A stretch of 47,799 bases of DNA from an uncultured Pelagibacteraceae bacterium. Lineage in GTDB: Bacteria > Pseudomonadota > Alphaproteobacteria > Pelagibacterales > Pelagibacteraceae. The first letter of the stretch is position 1; each line of letters opens with the position of its first letter. The stretch lies in the NCBI GenBank assembly GCA_902604055.1, contig CACKXA010000001.1, positions 74,789 to 122,587 on the forward strand, in the 5' to 3' direction. The translations under genes and the position numbers were made by a program. Below are positions 15,257 through 26,170 of this stretch, piece after piece. A model generated the notes under the pieces. It was not told the DNA's origin, did not search any database, and was given only the letters and a program-made list of their open reading frames with translations.

Positions 15257-16535
15257 ATATTAGATTTTTGATATTCCATTCAACTATTACTGAAGCACCT
15301 TTTAATTTTGTATCTTTAGTAAAATTCAAGTTAGCAGACTGTCTCTCTAAAAGAGTTTTGCCAAGAAAGGTTCCTAATCCTGTTCCCGAATTAGAGCTGA
15401 CCTGATTTGATTTAGACTGTATATACGGCTCACCTATCATTTCTATAATATCCTCTGGAAACCCAGGTCCATCATCATTTATCTTAATCTGGATAGTTTG
15501 CTCGTCACTTATTAAAATAATTTCTACCCGACTTTTAGAAAATTTAACTGCATTACCAATAAAGTTTCTAAGACCATAGATTAATTCCGGTGTTCTTTGA
15601 AGTTTAAAACTATTTTTGTTATCTTTAGAAACTAAAACAATTTCTTTAGAAGAAGTTTCTCTAAAAGAAACAAGTATTTCATCTAATAAATCTTCTAAGT
15701 TGGTTTTACTAAAAAATTCATCTTCCTTTATTTGCTTTTTTGATATTTTTTTAAGTATCTCACCACATCTCTTCGTTTGACTAACTAACAAATCAATATC
15801 TTTTGAAAATTCTTTATTGTTTCCTAGTTCTTTTTTAAGTTCAGTAGCAACAACACTGATGGTTGCTAATGGAGTGCCCAACGAATGTGCTGCAGCAGCA
15901 GCTTGACCACCTAAAGATTCTAATTCGTATTCTTTAGCTATGGCCTGCTGTAACTTATTGACAGCGTCAGACCTTCTTTTGCTTTCACCTGAAAATCTTA
16001 TACCAAAGTAACTTAAAAATATTAAACCAATAACTATTGCAATAAAATATCCTATTAAATATAATTTCGGAAAAGTAATTGATTCATCATGTATTCCGGG
16101 CAGAGGGTGGTGAAAAATAGTTAATAAAAATAAAAAACTTACTGTTAAAACTCCTAAAACGATAGTACTTCCCATACTTAGAAAAGTTGAGGAAACTATT
16201 GTTGGAATAATCATTAGTATACAGAAAGGATTTGAAATACCCCCAGTCAAATAAAGAAGTAAAGAAAGTTGAATTAAATCAAATGTTAAAAATAAACTAG
16301 CATAAAAATCTTTTAATTGAATGGATTTTATTCTAAATTGTAAAACAAGATTTGTACTTACTCCTAATAAAATAATTGCATAAGCAATTAAAATAGGAAA
16401 TTCCAATTTAAGGGAAAAATAGACTAAATTGATTGCAGCTAGCTGTCCTAGGAGTGCAATCCATCTTAAAATTATTAATGTTTTTCTATCTAAATTAAGA
16501 TTTTCTCCTAATCTAAAGAGAGTTGACAAATTCAT
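15246..16535 (-). CDS. regB: Redox sensor histidine kinase RegB/PrrB/ActS
   Basis: A 429-residue kinase with about six membrane helices in residues 20-180. The loop GGISNPF (98-104) is the conserved quinone-sensing GGxxNPF motif. The H-box AAAAHSLGTPLATI places the phospho-acceptor at His217. The redox-active cysteine of the family is present as Cys257 in QTKRCGEIL; the 40-residue His-to-Cys spacing equals that of Rhodobacter capsulatus RegB (225/265). The HATPase motifs are NAVKFSKS, DDGPGFPE and GTGLGTFLGKTLLER. It starts 8 bp after the gyrB stop and may share its transcript. Both known redox-sensing sites look intact, so function is likely conserved. Confidence 0.93.
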   Translation of the reverse strand: MNLSTLFRLGENLNLDRKTLIILRWIALLGQLAAINLVYFSLKLEFPILIAYAIILLGVSTNLVLQFRIKSIQLKDFYASLFLTFDLIQLSLLLYLTGGISNPFCILMIIPTIVSSTFLSMGSTIVLGVLTVSFLFLLTIFHHPLPGIHDESITFPKLYLIGYFIAIVIGLIFLSYFGIRFSGESKRRSDAVNKLQQAIAKEYELESLGGQAAAAAHSLGTPLATISVVATELKKELGNNKEFSKDIDLLVSQTKRCGEILKKISKKQIKEDEFFSKTNLEDLLDEILVSFRETSSKEIVLVSKDNKNSFKLQRTPELIYGLRNFIGNAVKFSKSRVEIILISDEQTIQIKINDDGPGFPEDIIEMIGEPYIQSKSNQVSSNSGTGLGTFLGKTLLERQSANLNFTKDTKLKGASVIVEWNIKNLISNS

Positions 16536-16543
16536 TGTATTAA

Positions 16544-18625
<2,082 letters not shown>

Positions 18626-18636
18626 TTAGATGAATG

Positions 18637-18645
18637 TTTATACCA
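18637..18645 (-). promoter_or_regulatory. Extended -10 promoter for gyrB
   Basis: On the minus strand TGG is followed by TATAAA (hexamer at 18642-18637), an extended -10 element (TGnTATAAT-like). A -35 at 17 bp is weak (TTTCTA). The implied transcript starts near 18630, leaving a leader of about 14 nt before ATG at 18616. Together with the terminator after dnaN, this suggests gyrB is transcribed separately from dnaA-dnaN. Confidence 0.45.
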
Positions 18646-18723
18646 TTTTTTGAGTTCAATAGAAAACGACCAACACAACCAGTTGCTTAGAATGATTAAT
18701 TACCAATGCTTTTAGCTTAAAAT

Positions 18724-18753
18724 AAAAAAAAATTTGTAAATTACAACAAATTT
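18724..18753 (-). terminator. Intrinsic terminator after dnaN
   Basis: On the minus strand an 8-bp perfect stem AAATTTGT / ACAAATTT (plus-strand arms 18746-18753 and 18730-18737) has an 8-nt loop and runs into a T-rich tract (18732-18724). The left arm overlaps the dnaN stop codon. The stem is AT-rich, so efficiency is uncertain, but form and position are right for ending the dnaA-dnaN transcript. Confidence 0.6.
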
Positions 18754-19867
18754 AGATTTTCATAGGCATTATAACATAATAACTATTTTTATCTGAAGCA
18801 TCTTCAATTAATACTGGAGAAGCAGAGTCTTTTAAATTCATTTTTAAATCTTTATCTTCAATTTCTGAAGCAATATCAATAAGGTATTTTGAATTAAAGC
18901 TTATATTAAGATTTCCTGAATTAAAATTAGCTTTTATTATTTCATTCCCCTCTCCTGAGTTAGCGCTATTAACAGAAAGTTGAACATTATCTTTACTAAT
19001 TGCTAATTTAACTCCTTCTTTTCTGTCTATTGAAACTGTTGTTACCCTTTCTACGGAGTTTATAAAATCTTTAGATGATAAAACAAGAGTTTTATCATTC
19101 CCTGTAGGCACCACTTTTTTGTAATCAGGAAACTTTCCATCAATAACTTTAGAAATTAATTTTATGTTTCCTAAACTAAATTTAATCTTGTTTTCGCTGG
19201 TTTGCATTAATAACTTTTCGTTTGACTCTGTCAATAAAGAGCAGAGTTGAAAAACAGTTTTTCTAGGTAGAATTAACGATGAAAAATCGTTCATCTCTTC
19301 GATTTCAAGACTACTAGAAGATAATCTGTGACTATCTGTTGAAACTCCAGTTAAGAAATTTCTACCATTCGACTCTGTAATATGTAAAAAAATACCATTT
19401 AAATAGTGTCTGGTATCATCATTTGAAATAGCAATTTTTGTCTTATTTAGTAATTTTAAGAATTTTTTATTGTTTAAAGATATTTCTGAACCATCAAATT
19501 CATCTGCAAAAGTTGGAAAATTTCCAGTTGGTAGACAAAGTAAATTAAACTCAGCACTATCACTTTTTAGACTAAGTTTGTTTTCTGATTTCAAATCAAA
19601 ATTTAAGTCAGAATTTGACGAGACTTTCCTAAGTATGTCATAAAGAACGGCTGCTGATGTAGTTGTGCTTCCTTGTTTAGATATTTTTACATCATGTATT
19701 TCATCGTAAAAAACTATATCTAAGTCTGTAGCAATTATAGCAAGTTTATTGTCCTTTAATTCTAATAAAACATTTGAAAGTATAGGAAGTGTATTTTTTT
19801 TCTCAACAACGCCTTGTACAAAGTTTAACGATTTTAATAGTATGTCTCTTTTAACAATAAATTGCAT
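18752..19867 (-). CDS. dnaN: DNA polymerase III beta sliding clamp
   Basis: A 371-residue beta clamp, normal length for the family. The N-terminal MQFIVKRDILLKSLNFVQGVVEKKNTLPIL and the C-terminal SDKNSYYVIMPMKI match DnaN ends; VMPMRL-type endings are universal. Three repeated clamp domains of about 120 residues are evident from spacing (TRHYLNGIFLH, GVSTDSHRLS, VDGKFPDYKKVVP). It begins 8 bp after the dnaA stop and is certainly co-transcribed with it. recF, which normally follows dnaN, is absent here. Confidence 0.96.
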   Translation of the reverse strand: MQFIVKRDILLKSLNFVQGVVEKKNTLPILSNVLLELKDNKLAIIATDLDIVFYDEIHDVKISKQGSTTTSAAVLYDILRKVSSNSDLNFDLKSENKLSLKSDSAEFNLLCLPTGNFPTFADEFDGSEISLNNKKFLKLLNKTKIAISNDDTRHYLNGIFLHITESNGRNFLTGVSTDSHRLSSSSLEIEEMNDFSSLILPRKTVFQLCSLLTESNEKLLMQTSENKIKFSLGNIKLISKVIDGKFPDYKKVVPTGNDKTLVLSSKDFINSVERVTTVSIDRKEGVKLAISKDNVQLSVNSANSGEGNEIIKANFNSGNLNISFNSKYLIDIASEIEDKDLKMNLKDSASPVLIEDASDKNSYYVIMPMKI

Positions 19868-19875
19868 TCTAATTA

Positions 19876-21264
19876 CTATTCGAGTAATAGACTTTTTATT
19901 TGATTAATATTCTTTTTCATTTCATCATCTTGTTCGGATAACCTAGTTATAGTTTTAACTGCATGTATAACTGTGGTGTGATCTCTATTTGCAAACCTTC
20001 TTCCAATTTCAGGCAAGGATCTTGCGGTCATCTTTTTTGCCAAAAACATTGCTATTTGCCTTGGTCTAGCTAAAGGTCTAGAACGTCTCTGTGATAACAT
20101 TTCGCTTAGTGGAATATTAAAATAATTTGAAACAACATTTTGAATTTTATCCACTGTTACAACTTTAATTTGGTTAAACACATCTTTTAAAATACTTTTA
20201 CAATCATTCATTGTTAAAATTTTGTTATGGACTCTACTAAAAGCGATTACTCTATTTAATATTCCTATCAGCTCCCTAATACTTGTTTTGCTCTCGTTGG
20301 CAATATAGTTAATTACATCATCATTTAAGTTTATATTTTCTTTAAATTGACTTTCTATTTCAATGATCTTTTTTTTTATAATATTTATTTTTAACTCTAA
20401 ATCAGGAGTATCTATATCTACAACCAGTCCTCCTGCTAATCGAGATTTGATTCTTTCTTGAATTCTATCTAATTTCATGGGTGTTCTATCAGCTGATATA
20501 ATTATCTGAGACCCTTTATCCATTAGACTATTAAATGTGTGAAAGAATTCCTCTTGTAAGCTTTCTTTTCCTCTCATGAATTGAATATCATCAATTATAA
20601 AAATTGACGATTTTCTAAAAAAATCCTTAAAATTCACCATGTCATTTTTTTTAATTGATTTTATAAAATGATACATAAACCTCTCAGCTGAAATAAACAT
20701 AACATTGTTATCTGGTTGTAATTCTAGCCCAATTGCATTGAGTAGATGGGTTTTTCCTAAGCCAACACCTCCACAAATATATAATGGATTATATCTAGAC
20801 AAGTGTTCACATACTTTTTTAGAATAAGATAAGGCAATTTCATTGCTTTTGCCCTGAATAAAATTTTCAAAATTTAAATTAGGGTTAAGCCTATTGTAAT
20901 TTAATATAGAGTCTTTTATCTCTGTGACTTTATTAATTTCATCAATTTTTGAGAGATTTGTGCCACCCCTGCTTTCTTCAATTATCTTAAATTCTATTCT
21001 ATTTAGACTTAATTTAAAACTTTTAACTTGTTCTAAAATCTTATCCAAATATCTAGAAACTATCCAATCTCTAAAAAACCTCGTCGGTACTCCTAAAATG
21101 AGATAGTCGTTATATTCTTTTATTAAAGAAATTTTTTGCAGCCAGCTGACATAGATTTCATTGCCAAATGATTTTTTAAAAGAATTTTGCACATCTTCCC
21201 AATTTAATGTTTTCTCTTCTTCCGAGACGTAAACATTTTGTTTTTTTGTATTATTTTTGTCCAT
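19876..21264 (-). CDS. dnaA: Chromosomal replication initiator DnaA
   Basis: A 462-residue AAA+ initiator. The N-terminal domain I includes WEDVQNSFKKSFGNEIYVSWLQ. Walker A is CGGVGLGKTHLLNAIG, Walker B is IFIIDDIQFMRGKE, and sensor/arginine-finger motifs follow (SADRTP, RIKSRLAGGLVVDI). Domain IV has the DnaA signature RRSRPLARPRQIAMFLAKKMT and GRRFANRDHTTVIHAVKTI, which contact the DnaA box. It is followed 8 bp later by dnaN. The 217-bp upstream region contains no recognisable DnaA-box cluster (see the intergenic entry). Confidence 0.97.
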   Translation of the reverse strand: MDKNNTKKQNVYVSEEEKTLNWEDVQNSFKKSFGNEIYVSWLQKISLIKEYNDYLILGVPTRFFRDWIVSRYLDKILEQVKSFKLSLNRIEFKIIEESRGGTNLSKIDEINKVTEIKDSILNYNRLNPNLNFENFIQGKSNEIALSYSKKVCEHLSRYNPLYICGGVGLGKTHLLNAIGLELQPDNNVMFISAERFMYHFIKSIKKNDMVNFKDFFRKSSIFIIDDIQFMRGKESLQEEFFHTFNSLMDKGSQIIISADRTPMKLDRIQERIKSRLAGGLVVDIDTPDLELKINIIKKKIIEIESQFKENINLNDDVINYIANESKTSIRELIGILNRVIAFSRVHNKILTMNDCKSILKDVFNQIKVVTVDKIQNVVSNYFNIPLSEMLSQRRSRPLARPRQIAMFLAKKMTARSLPEIGRRFANRDHTTVIHAVKTITRLSEQDDEMKKNINQIKSLLLE

Positions 21265-21481
21265 GTAATTAATTTAAAAAGATAATCCTTTAAACTATTT
21301 TTATAAAACTTTTGCAACTAGCTAGAGGTTGTAATGAAAAAAAAAATTAAATTGGTTGCATCTTTAGCGTTTTAATAGAATAAAAAATTTTCTTACAACT
21401 TGGAAAAGAATTTTATATTATATAAATAAACTAAATGTAGGAGAATTTATCTAGATTGGCCTACTTGTTGATTTAAATAGT
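21265..21481. promoter_or_regulatory. dnaA upstream region with repeated TTRCAAC-type sites
   Basis: The longest intergenic region in the window (217 bp). A candidate dnaA promoter on the minus strand is TTGCAA (21317-21312) with a 17-bp spacer and TTTAAA (21294-21289). Four similar heptamers occur in mixed orientation: TTGCAAC at 21312-21318 (+), TTACAAC at 21328-21334 (-), ATGCAAC at 21355-21361 (-) and TTACAAC at 21393-21399 (+). The first two form an inverted repeat around CTAGCTAG. Nearer rpsT there is a GTAGG/CCTAC inverted repeat with no T-run. I see no TTATCCACA-type DnaA boxes, so this does not look like a classical oriC. Confidence 0.4.
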
Positions 21482-21739
21482 TTATGATTTTATTTTTTTT
21501 GATATTCTCGAAATTTTTCTTGATGCAGTTCGTTTATCTACTACTCCTGATTTAGCAACCTGCATTAGAATTGATTGAAATTTTGAAAAATACTGTTTAG
21601 CTTTAGTCTTATCTTTGGATTTTACAAGAGCTTCCATGTTTTTAACAGCGGTCTTGTACTTGCTTTTTCTAATTCTATTAGTTTGAGTTTGTTTTTTAAC
21701 TCTTCTTACTCTTCGAATTGCTGATTTTGTATTTGGCAT
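21482..21739 (-). CDS. rpsT: 30S ribosomal protein S20
   Basis: An 85-residue basic protein, normal size for S20. The N terminus MPNTKSAIRRVRRVKKQ and the conserved GVVDKRTASRKISRI near the C terminus identify it. It binds 16S rRNA early in 30S assembly. The rpsT-dnaA neighbourhood is typical of Alphaproteobacteria. It has its own good promoter directly upstream (21751-21779). Confidence 0.96.
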   Translation of the reverse strand: MPNTKSAIRRVRRVKKQTQTNRIRKSKYKTAVKNMEALVKSKDKTKAKQYFSKFQSILMQVAKSGVVDKRTASRKISRISKKIKS

Positions 21740-21750
21740 ATTTTTAAAGA

Positions 21751-21779
21751 TGTATATATCGCACTATTATTAGGGTCAA
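21751..21779 (-). promoter_or_regulatory. Sigma-70-type promoter for rpsT
   Basis: On the minus strand TTGACC (21779-21774) and TATACA (21756-21751) are separated by exactly 17 bp. The expected transcript begins near 21744, giving a very short leader before ATG at 21739. The -35 element starts just past the restored mutM stop (21785-21787), which fits a separate rpsT transcript. Confidence 0.6.
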
Positions 21780-21784
21780 CTTTA

Positions 21785-22652
21785 TTATTTTTGACATATA
21801 ACACAAAAAAAACTCGATCTGTTTGAAAGATTAATTTTCTTTATCTTTCCATTACAATCAGCGTTAGAACATTTCTCACTTTTTCTTCCATATACATTGA
21901 ATAATTGTTGAAAATTTCCTTTTTTTTCCTTCGCTATTTGAAAAATTTTTAATTGAGGAACCACCCAACGATATTGCCTTTTTCAAAACAGTTTTTGTGT
22001 GTTTGATAATACTTATTATGTTTTGATCGGTTAATTTAACTATTTTTCTTTTTGGATTGATTTTACTTAAAAAAAGAATTTCATTTGCATAAATGTTCCC
22101 TAAACCTGAAAGAAATTTTTGATCCATCAAAAGATCTTTGATATTTCTTTTTTTTCCCTTTAAATAACTTTTGAAATATTCAAAATTAAAATTACTACTC
22201 AACGGCTCAGGTCCAAGCAACTTAAGATGTTCAACGTTATCAATGTTATTTTTAGAAAAAATTTTTATAAAACCAAATTTTCTAACATCATTAAAAATCA
22301 ATTGTAAATTACCACTAAAGTAAAAAATTATTCTATTATGTTTTTTTAAACTATCTTCAATTTGGTAATAAAAACTAGTTTTTAATATCTTTTTATTCTT
22401 GTTAATTAAAAAAAATTTTCCTGTCATTCCTAAATGAGCAACCATAGTAAAATTTTTATCAAAAAAAAATAATAGATACTTAGATCTTCTAATAATTTTT
22501 TGTATTTTTAATCCAATAATCTTTTTTAAATCTTGTTTTTTAACTTTATATCTTAAATTTCCGTCATTTATTTTAACTTTTTTTAAAGTCAAATTAATTA
22601 TTTGACTTTCTAGAGACCTTTTAACAACTTCAACTTCTGGTAATTCTGGCAT
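21785..22652 (-). CDS. mutM: Formamidopyrimidine-DNA glycosylase (Fpg/MutM), frameshifted before the zinc finger
   Basis: A base-excision repair glycosylase/AP lyase for 8-oxoguanine. PELPEVEVVKRSL supplies the catalytic N-terminal Pro and Glu, RRSKYLLFF contains the beta-clamp Lys, and FLSGLGNIYANEILF is the H2TH motif. The frame as written ends at 21876 with an aberrant tail, right after an eight-base poly-A tract (coding strand; plus-strand T run 21920-21927). Removing one A restores GNFQQLFNVYGRKSEKC and a four-Cys zinc finger (CSNADC and CVICQK) with the key Arg in NRSSFFC, ending at 21785 with 288 residues. Without the finger the enzyme would be expected to be inactive. The start is 11 bp from the divergent ubiE start. 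Confidence 0.88.
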
Positions 22653-22663
22653 ATAATTTAATT

Positions 22664-23368
22664 ATGAAAAACACTATTCTAGATAAAACTAAACTAGTCA
22701 ATTCAGTATTTACAAAAGTCCATGAAAGATATGATCTAATGAATGATATTATGTCATTAGGTGTTCATAGAATATGGAAAAATAAGTTTTTAAACTGGAT
22801 GAGTCCGCAAATAGATAATACTCTAATAGATGTTGGATCAGGCACAGGAGATATAGCAAAATTATTTTCAAATAAAACCGATCATTTCACTGAAATTTCA
22901 TGTGTTGAGCCTAATAAAGAAATGTTTCTCGCTGGTAAAAAAAATTTAGTAAAATTTAAAAATATACAATGGTATAAATCTAAAGCTGAAAGCTTGCCAT
23001 TTAAAGAAAATAAATTTGATTTTTATACAATAAGTTTTGGCATTAGGAATGTTTCCGACATAAACAAAACTTTAAAAGAAGCTTATAGAGTAATAAAACC
23101 GGGTGGAAGATTTATGTGCCTAGAATTTTCTAAAGTGAATAACGAAATTATTAATCTATTTTACCAACAATACTCTAAAGCAATTCCCTTTGTAGGAAAA
23201 TATATAGTTGGATCATCCAAGCCATATGAATATTTAATCAAAAGTATTAATGATTTTTATAATCAAAAAGAGTTAGCTCAATTGATTATTAAAAATGGAT
23301 TTTCAAATGTAGAATATAGAAATCTTTCTGGTGGTATTTCTGCTATACATTCTGGATGGAAAATTTAA
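22664..23368 (+). CDS. ubiE: Ubiquinone/menaquinone biosynthesis C-methyltransferase UbiE
   Basis: A 234-residue SAM-dependent methyltransferase. VHERYDLMNDIMSLGVHRIWK is the UbiE N-terminal signature, IDVGSGTGDIAKLF is the SAM-binding motif I, and LKEAYRVIKPGGRFMCLEFS is a post-motif block. The C terminus NLSGGISAIHSGWKI is also typical. It methylates the quinone ring during ubiquinone synthesis. It is followed directly (TAA then ATG) by ubiB, the usual proteobacterial pair. Confidence 0.96.
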   Translation: MKNTILDKTKLVNSVFTKVHERYDLMNDIMSLGVHRIWKNKFLNWMSPQIDNTLIDVGSGTGDIAKLFSNKTDHFTEISCVEPNKEMFLAGKKNLVKFKNIQWYKSKAESLPFKENKFDFYTISFGIRNVSDINKTLKEAYRVIKPGGRFMCLEFSKVNNEIINLFYQQYSKAIPFVGKYIVGSSKPYEYLIKSINDFYNQKELAQLIIKNGFSNVEYRNLSGGISAIHSGWKI

Positions 23369-24934
23369 ATGTTTAATCGAGTTTTTCAACTAATCAAAAT
23401 TGCCAGAAAATTATCTACTTCTGGGGCAGTCGAGACAATAAATCAAATATATAAATTACCATTAACAATTAATTTTTTTTTTAATATTATCTCTATAGGC
23501 TCACAGAAAAAAATATTAAATAATCAAAAAAAACCTGGGGAGAGACTTTGTATTGCTTTAGAAAGTATGGGTACTACTTTTATTAAACTTGGTCAATTTC
23601 TAGCTACTAGACCGGATATTCTTGGAGATGAATTAGCTCAAAATTTAGAAAAACTGCAAGATAAACTTCCTGCATTTGATACCTATGAAGCAAAAAAAAT
23701 AATTAAAAAAGAAGTTGGTGAAACCCAATTTAATAAAATCTTGAAAATTAGTGAACCTATTGCGGCTGCATCTATTGCTCAAGTACATATTGCTAATATT
23801 GAAATCGAAAATCAAAGTAAAGAAGTTGCTATAAAAATTTTACGTCCAAATATTGAAAAGCTATTTAATGAAGAGTTGGATGCTTTGATGTTGTTTGCTT
23901 ATATAGTTGAAAATACATTCTCTAAAGCTAAAAGATTAAAACTTATTGAAGTAGTTCATTTATTGCGCGAGATAACTAATATAGAAATGGACTTGCGGTT
24001 TGAGGCTGCAGCAGCTAACGAATTATATGATAATACTAAAAATGACAAAGGTTTCAATGTCCCTAAAATTTACTGGAACTATACTTCAAAAAAAATTCTT
24101 ACTTTGGATAGAGTAAACGGAGTTTCTATAAGAGAACATTCAAAACTAAAAGAGTCAGGTATAGATTTAAAAATGTTAGCTGAAAATCTAATACAACATT
24201 TTTTAAAACAAGCAGTAAGAGATGGTTTTTTTCATGGTGATATGCATCAAGGCAACTTATTTGTAGATGAGCAAGGAAATATTATACCTGTTGATTTTGG
24301 AATAATGGGCAGATTAGATAAAAATAATAGAAAATTTTTAGCAGAGATTTTGTATGGTTTTATTCAAAGAGATTATACTAAAGTAGCTGAAGTGCATTTT
24401 CAAGCAGGCCTAGTCCCACAAAACGCTTCGAAAGATGAGTTTGCTCAGGCATTAAGATCTGTTGGTGAACCAATTTTTGGTCAAACAATAAAAGATATAT
24501 CTGGGGGAAATTTGTTAGCCCAACTTTTTGAAATAACTGAAAAATTTAATATGCCTACTCAAACTCCTCTGCTTATTTTACAAAAAACTATGGTAGTAGT
24601 AGAAGGTGTTGCACGAAAATTATACCCTGAAACTAATATCTGGGAAGTTTCAAGACCAATCTTAGAAGATTGGCTGAAAAATGTTAAAGGACCTAAGTCC
24701 ACTTTAGATACTGCGATTAATACTTCAGCTGAAATTATAAAAAGAATTCCTGACTTTCCTGATATAATGGACAAAGCTAATTATGCTTTACAGTTAATGG
24801 CGGAAGGTAAACTCAATTTAGGTATAAGTAATAATAGGAATTTGGAATTTGAGCAGATGAAGATAAAAAACTTCAGAAACAATTTAATTATAGGCTCTTT
24901 TGGTATTGTAATTATTATCTTATTAGTATTTTAA
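23369..24934 (+). CDS. ubiB: UbiB family atypical kinase/ATPase required for ubiquinone synthesis
   Basis: A 521-residue ADCK/UbiB protein. The KxGQ-type motif is FIKLGQFLATRPDILGDELA, the Ala-rich nucleotide loop is PIAAASIAQVH, and catalytic residues lie in FFHGDMHQGNLFVDE and IPVDFGIMGRLD. A single C-terminal membrane helix is visible at about residues 500-520 (LIIGSFGIVIIILLVF). The protein supports the ubiquinone complex at the inner membrane, probably extracting lipid precursors using ATP. It lies between ubiE and coaBC. Confidence 0.95.
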   Translation: MFNRVFQLIKIARKLSTSGAVETINQIYKLPLTINFFFNIISIGSQKKILNNQKKPGERLCIALESMGTTFIKLGQFLATRPDILGDELAQNLEKLQDKLPAFDTYEAKKIIKKEVGETQFNKILKISEPIAAASIAQVHIANIEIENQSKEVAIKILRPNIEKLFNEELDALMLFAYIVENTFSKAKRLKLIEVVHLLREITNIEMDLRFEAAAANELYDNTKNDKGFNVPKIYWNYTSKKILTLDRVNGVSIREHSKLKESGIDLKMLAENLIQHFLKQAVRDGFFHGDMHQGNLFVDEQGNIIPVDFGIMGRLDKNNRKFLAEILYGFIQRDYTKVAEVHFQAGLVPQNASKDEFAQALRSVGEPIFGQTIKDISGGNLLAQLFEITEKFNMPTQTPLLILQKTMVVVEGVARKLYPETNIWEVSRPILEDWLKNVKGPKSTLDTAINTSAEIIKRIPDFPDIMDKANYALQLMAEGKLNLGISNNRNLEFEQMKIKNFRNNLIIGSFGIVIIILLVF

Positions 24935-24940
24935 TTAGAA

Positions 24941-26170
24941 ATGACACTTAAAAATAAAAAAATATTGATAATTGTTGGGGGTGGCATAGCTGCTTATAAA
25001 GCTCTCGATTTAATCAGATTATTAAAAAAAAATAATGTCATTATTAAAACCATCCTCACAAAAAGTGGTAGGGAATTTGTAACACCACTTTCAATTACCA
25101 CATTAACAAAAAGTAAAACTTTTGAGGATATGTTTGATAAAAATAGCGAAGCAGAGATAGACCATATTTCTTTATCTAGGTGGGCTGATTTAATAATTGT
25201 TTTACCTACAACAGCAAACTTTATGACTAAATTAAGTTTGGGTAAGGCTGAAGATTTAGCAACTACAGTTTTACTAGCTTCAAACAAGGATATACTTTTA
25301 GTCCCAGCAATGAATGTTCGAATGTGGCTGCATAAAGCAACGCAAAAAAATTTAAATATTTTACAAGACTATGGCTACCATTTTATTGGACCTGAAAAAG
25401 GGGAAATGGCATGTGGAGAGTATGGTGAAGGTAAAATGTCTAGTCCAAGACAAATTTTTGTTTATCTTAAAAATTATTTTCACCAAAAAAATTTAGTTAA
25501 GAATAAAAATTTAAAAGCGCTTATCACAACTGGTCCAACAAGGGAATATCTCGATCCTGTAAGATATATTTCAAACGAGTCAAGTGGAAAACAAGGCTAT
25601 GAGTTGGCTTTGGCTTTAAAAAGATTGGGTGTAAAAACTAAACTTATAACAGGTCCAACGAATTTAACTCATGGAAATGATTTAAAAATAAAAAAAATTA
25701 TTTCTGCCAAAGAAATGATGGATGAAGTAAAAAAATCTTTACCAGTAGATATTGCAATATGTGCTGCAGCTGTTTCAGATTTTAAACCAATTAGAAAAAG
25801 TAAAACCAAAATTAAAAGAAAAAACTTTAATGAAAAAAATATTACTTTAGAAAAAAATCCAGATATTTTAGATTATTTAAGTAAAAATAATAAAGCAAGA
25901 CCAGGAGTTGTTGTAGGGTTTTCAGCTGAAACAGAAAATGTTATTCATAATTCAATAACAAAGATAAAGGAAAAACATTGTGATTTAATTATTGCAAATG
26001 ATGTCTCTCGAAAAAGTTTTGGTTTTAATTCTGACTATAATAAAGTTTCGATAATTGATAAAAATGGTAAGATAAAATTTATTCCTAAAAATAAAAAAAG
26101 TTACATTGCAAATATAATAGCTAAAATTATACTAGATAAACTTTTGGTTAATGATAAAAATTTTAATTAA
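24941..26170 (+). CDS. coaBC: Bifunctional phosphopantothenoylcysteine decarboxylase / phosphopantothenate-cysteine ligase
   Basis: A 409-residue two-domain coenzyme A enzyme. The CoaC half (1-190) has GGGIAAYKALDLIRLL, the catalytic His in IDHISLSRWAD, PAMNVRMW (the PxMNxxMW substrate motif) and MACGEYGEGKM with the reductive Cys. The CoaB half has TTGPTREYLDPVRYISNESS, the CTP site region ICAAAVSDFKP and IANDVSRKSFGFNSD. It overlaps dut by 20 bp, another alphaproteobacterial coaBC-dut pair. Confidence 0.96.
   Translation: MTLKNKKILIIVGGGIAAYKALDLIRLLKKNNVIIKTILTKSGREFVTPLSITTLTKSKTFEDMFDKNSEAEIDHISLSRWADLIIVLPTTANFMTKLSLGKAEDLATTVLLASNKDILLVPAMNVRMWLHKATQKNLNILQDYGYHFIGPEKGEMACGEYGEGKMSSPRQIFVYLKNYFHQKNLVKNKNLKALITTGPTREYLDPVRYISNESSGKQGYELALALKRLGVKTKLITGPTNLTHGNDLKIKKIISAKEMMDEVKKSLPVDIAICAAAVSDFKPIRKSKTKIKRKNFNEKNITLEKNPDILDYLSKNNKARPGVVVGFSAETENVIHNSITKIKEKHCDLIIANDVSRKSFGFNSDYNKVSIIDKNGKIKFIPKNKKSYIANIIAKIILDKLLVNDKNFN

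Noticed and set aside
21438-21465. rpsT terminator formed by the GTAGG/CCTAC repeat
   Set aside because: The stem has only five pairs with a long loop and no T-run on the rpsT strand.
21265-21481. Chromosomal origin (oriC) upstream of dnaA
   Set aside because: No TTATCCACA-type DnaA boxes or GC-poor 13-mer array were seen. In several Alphaproteobacteria the origin is not beside dnaA, so the gene alone is not evidence.
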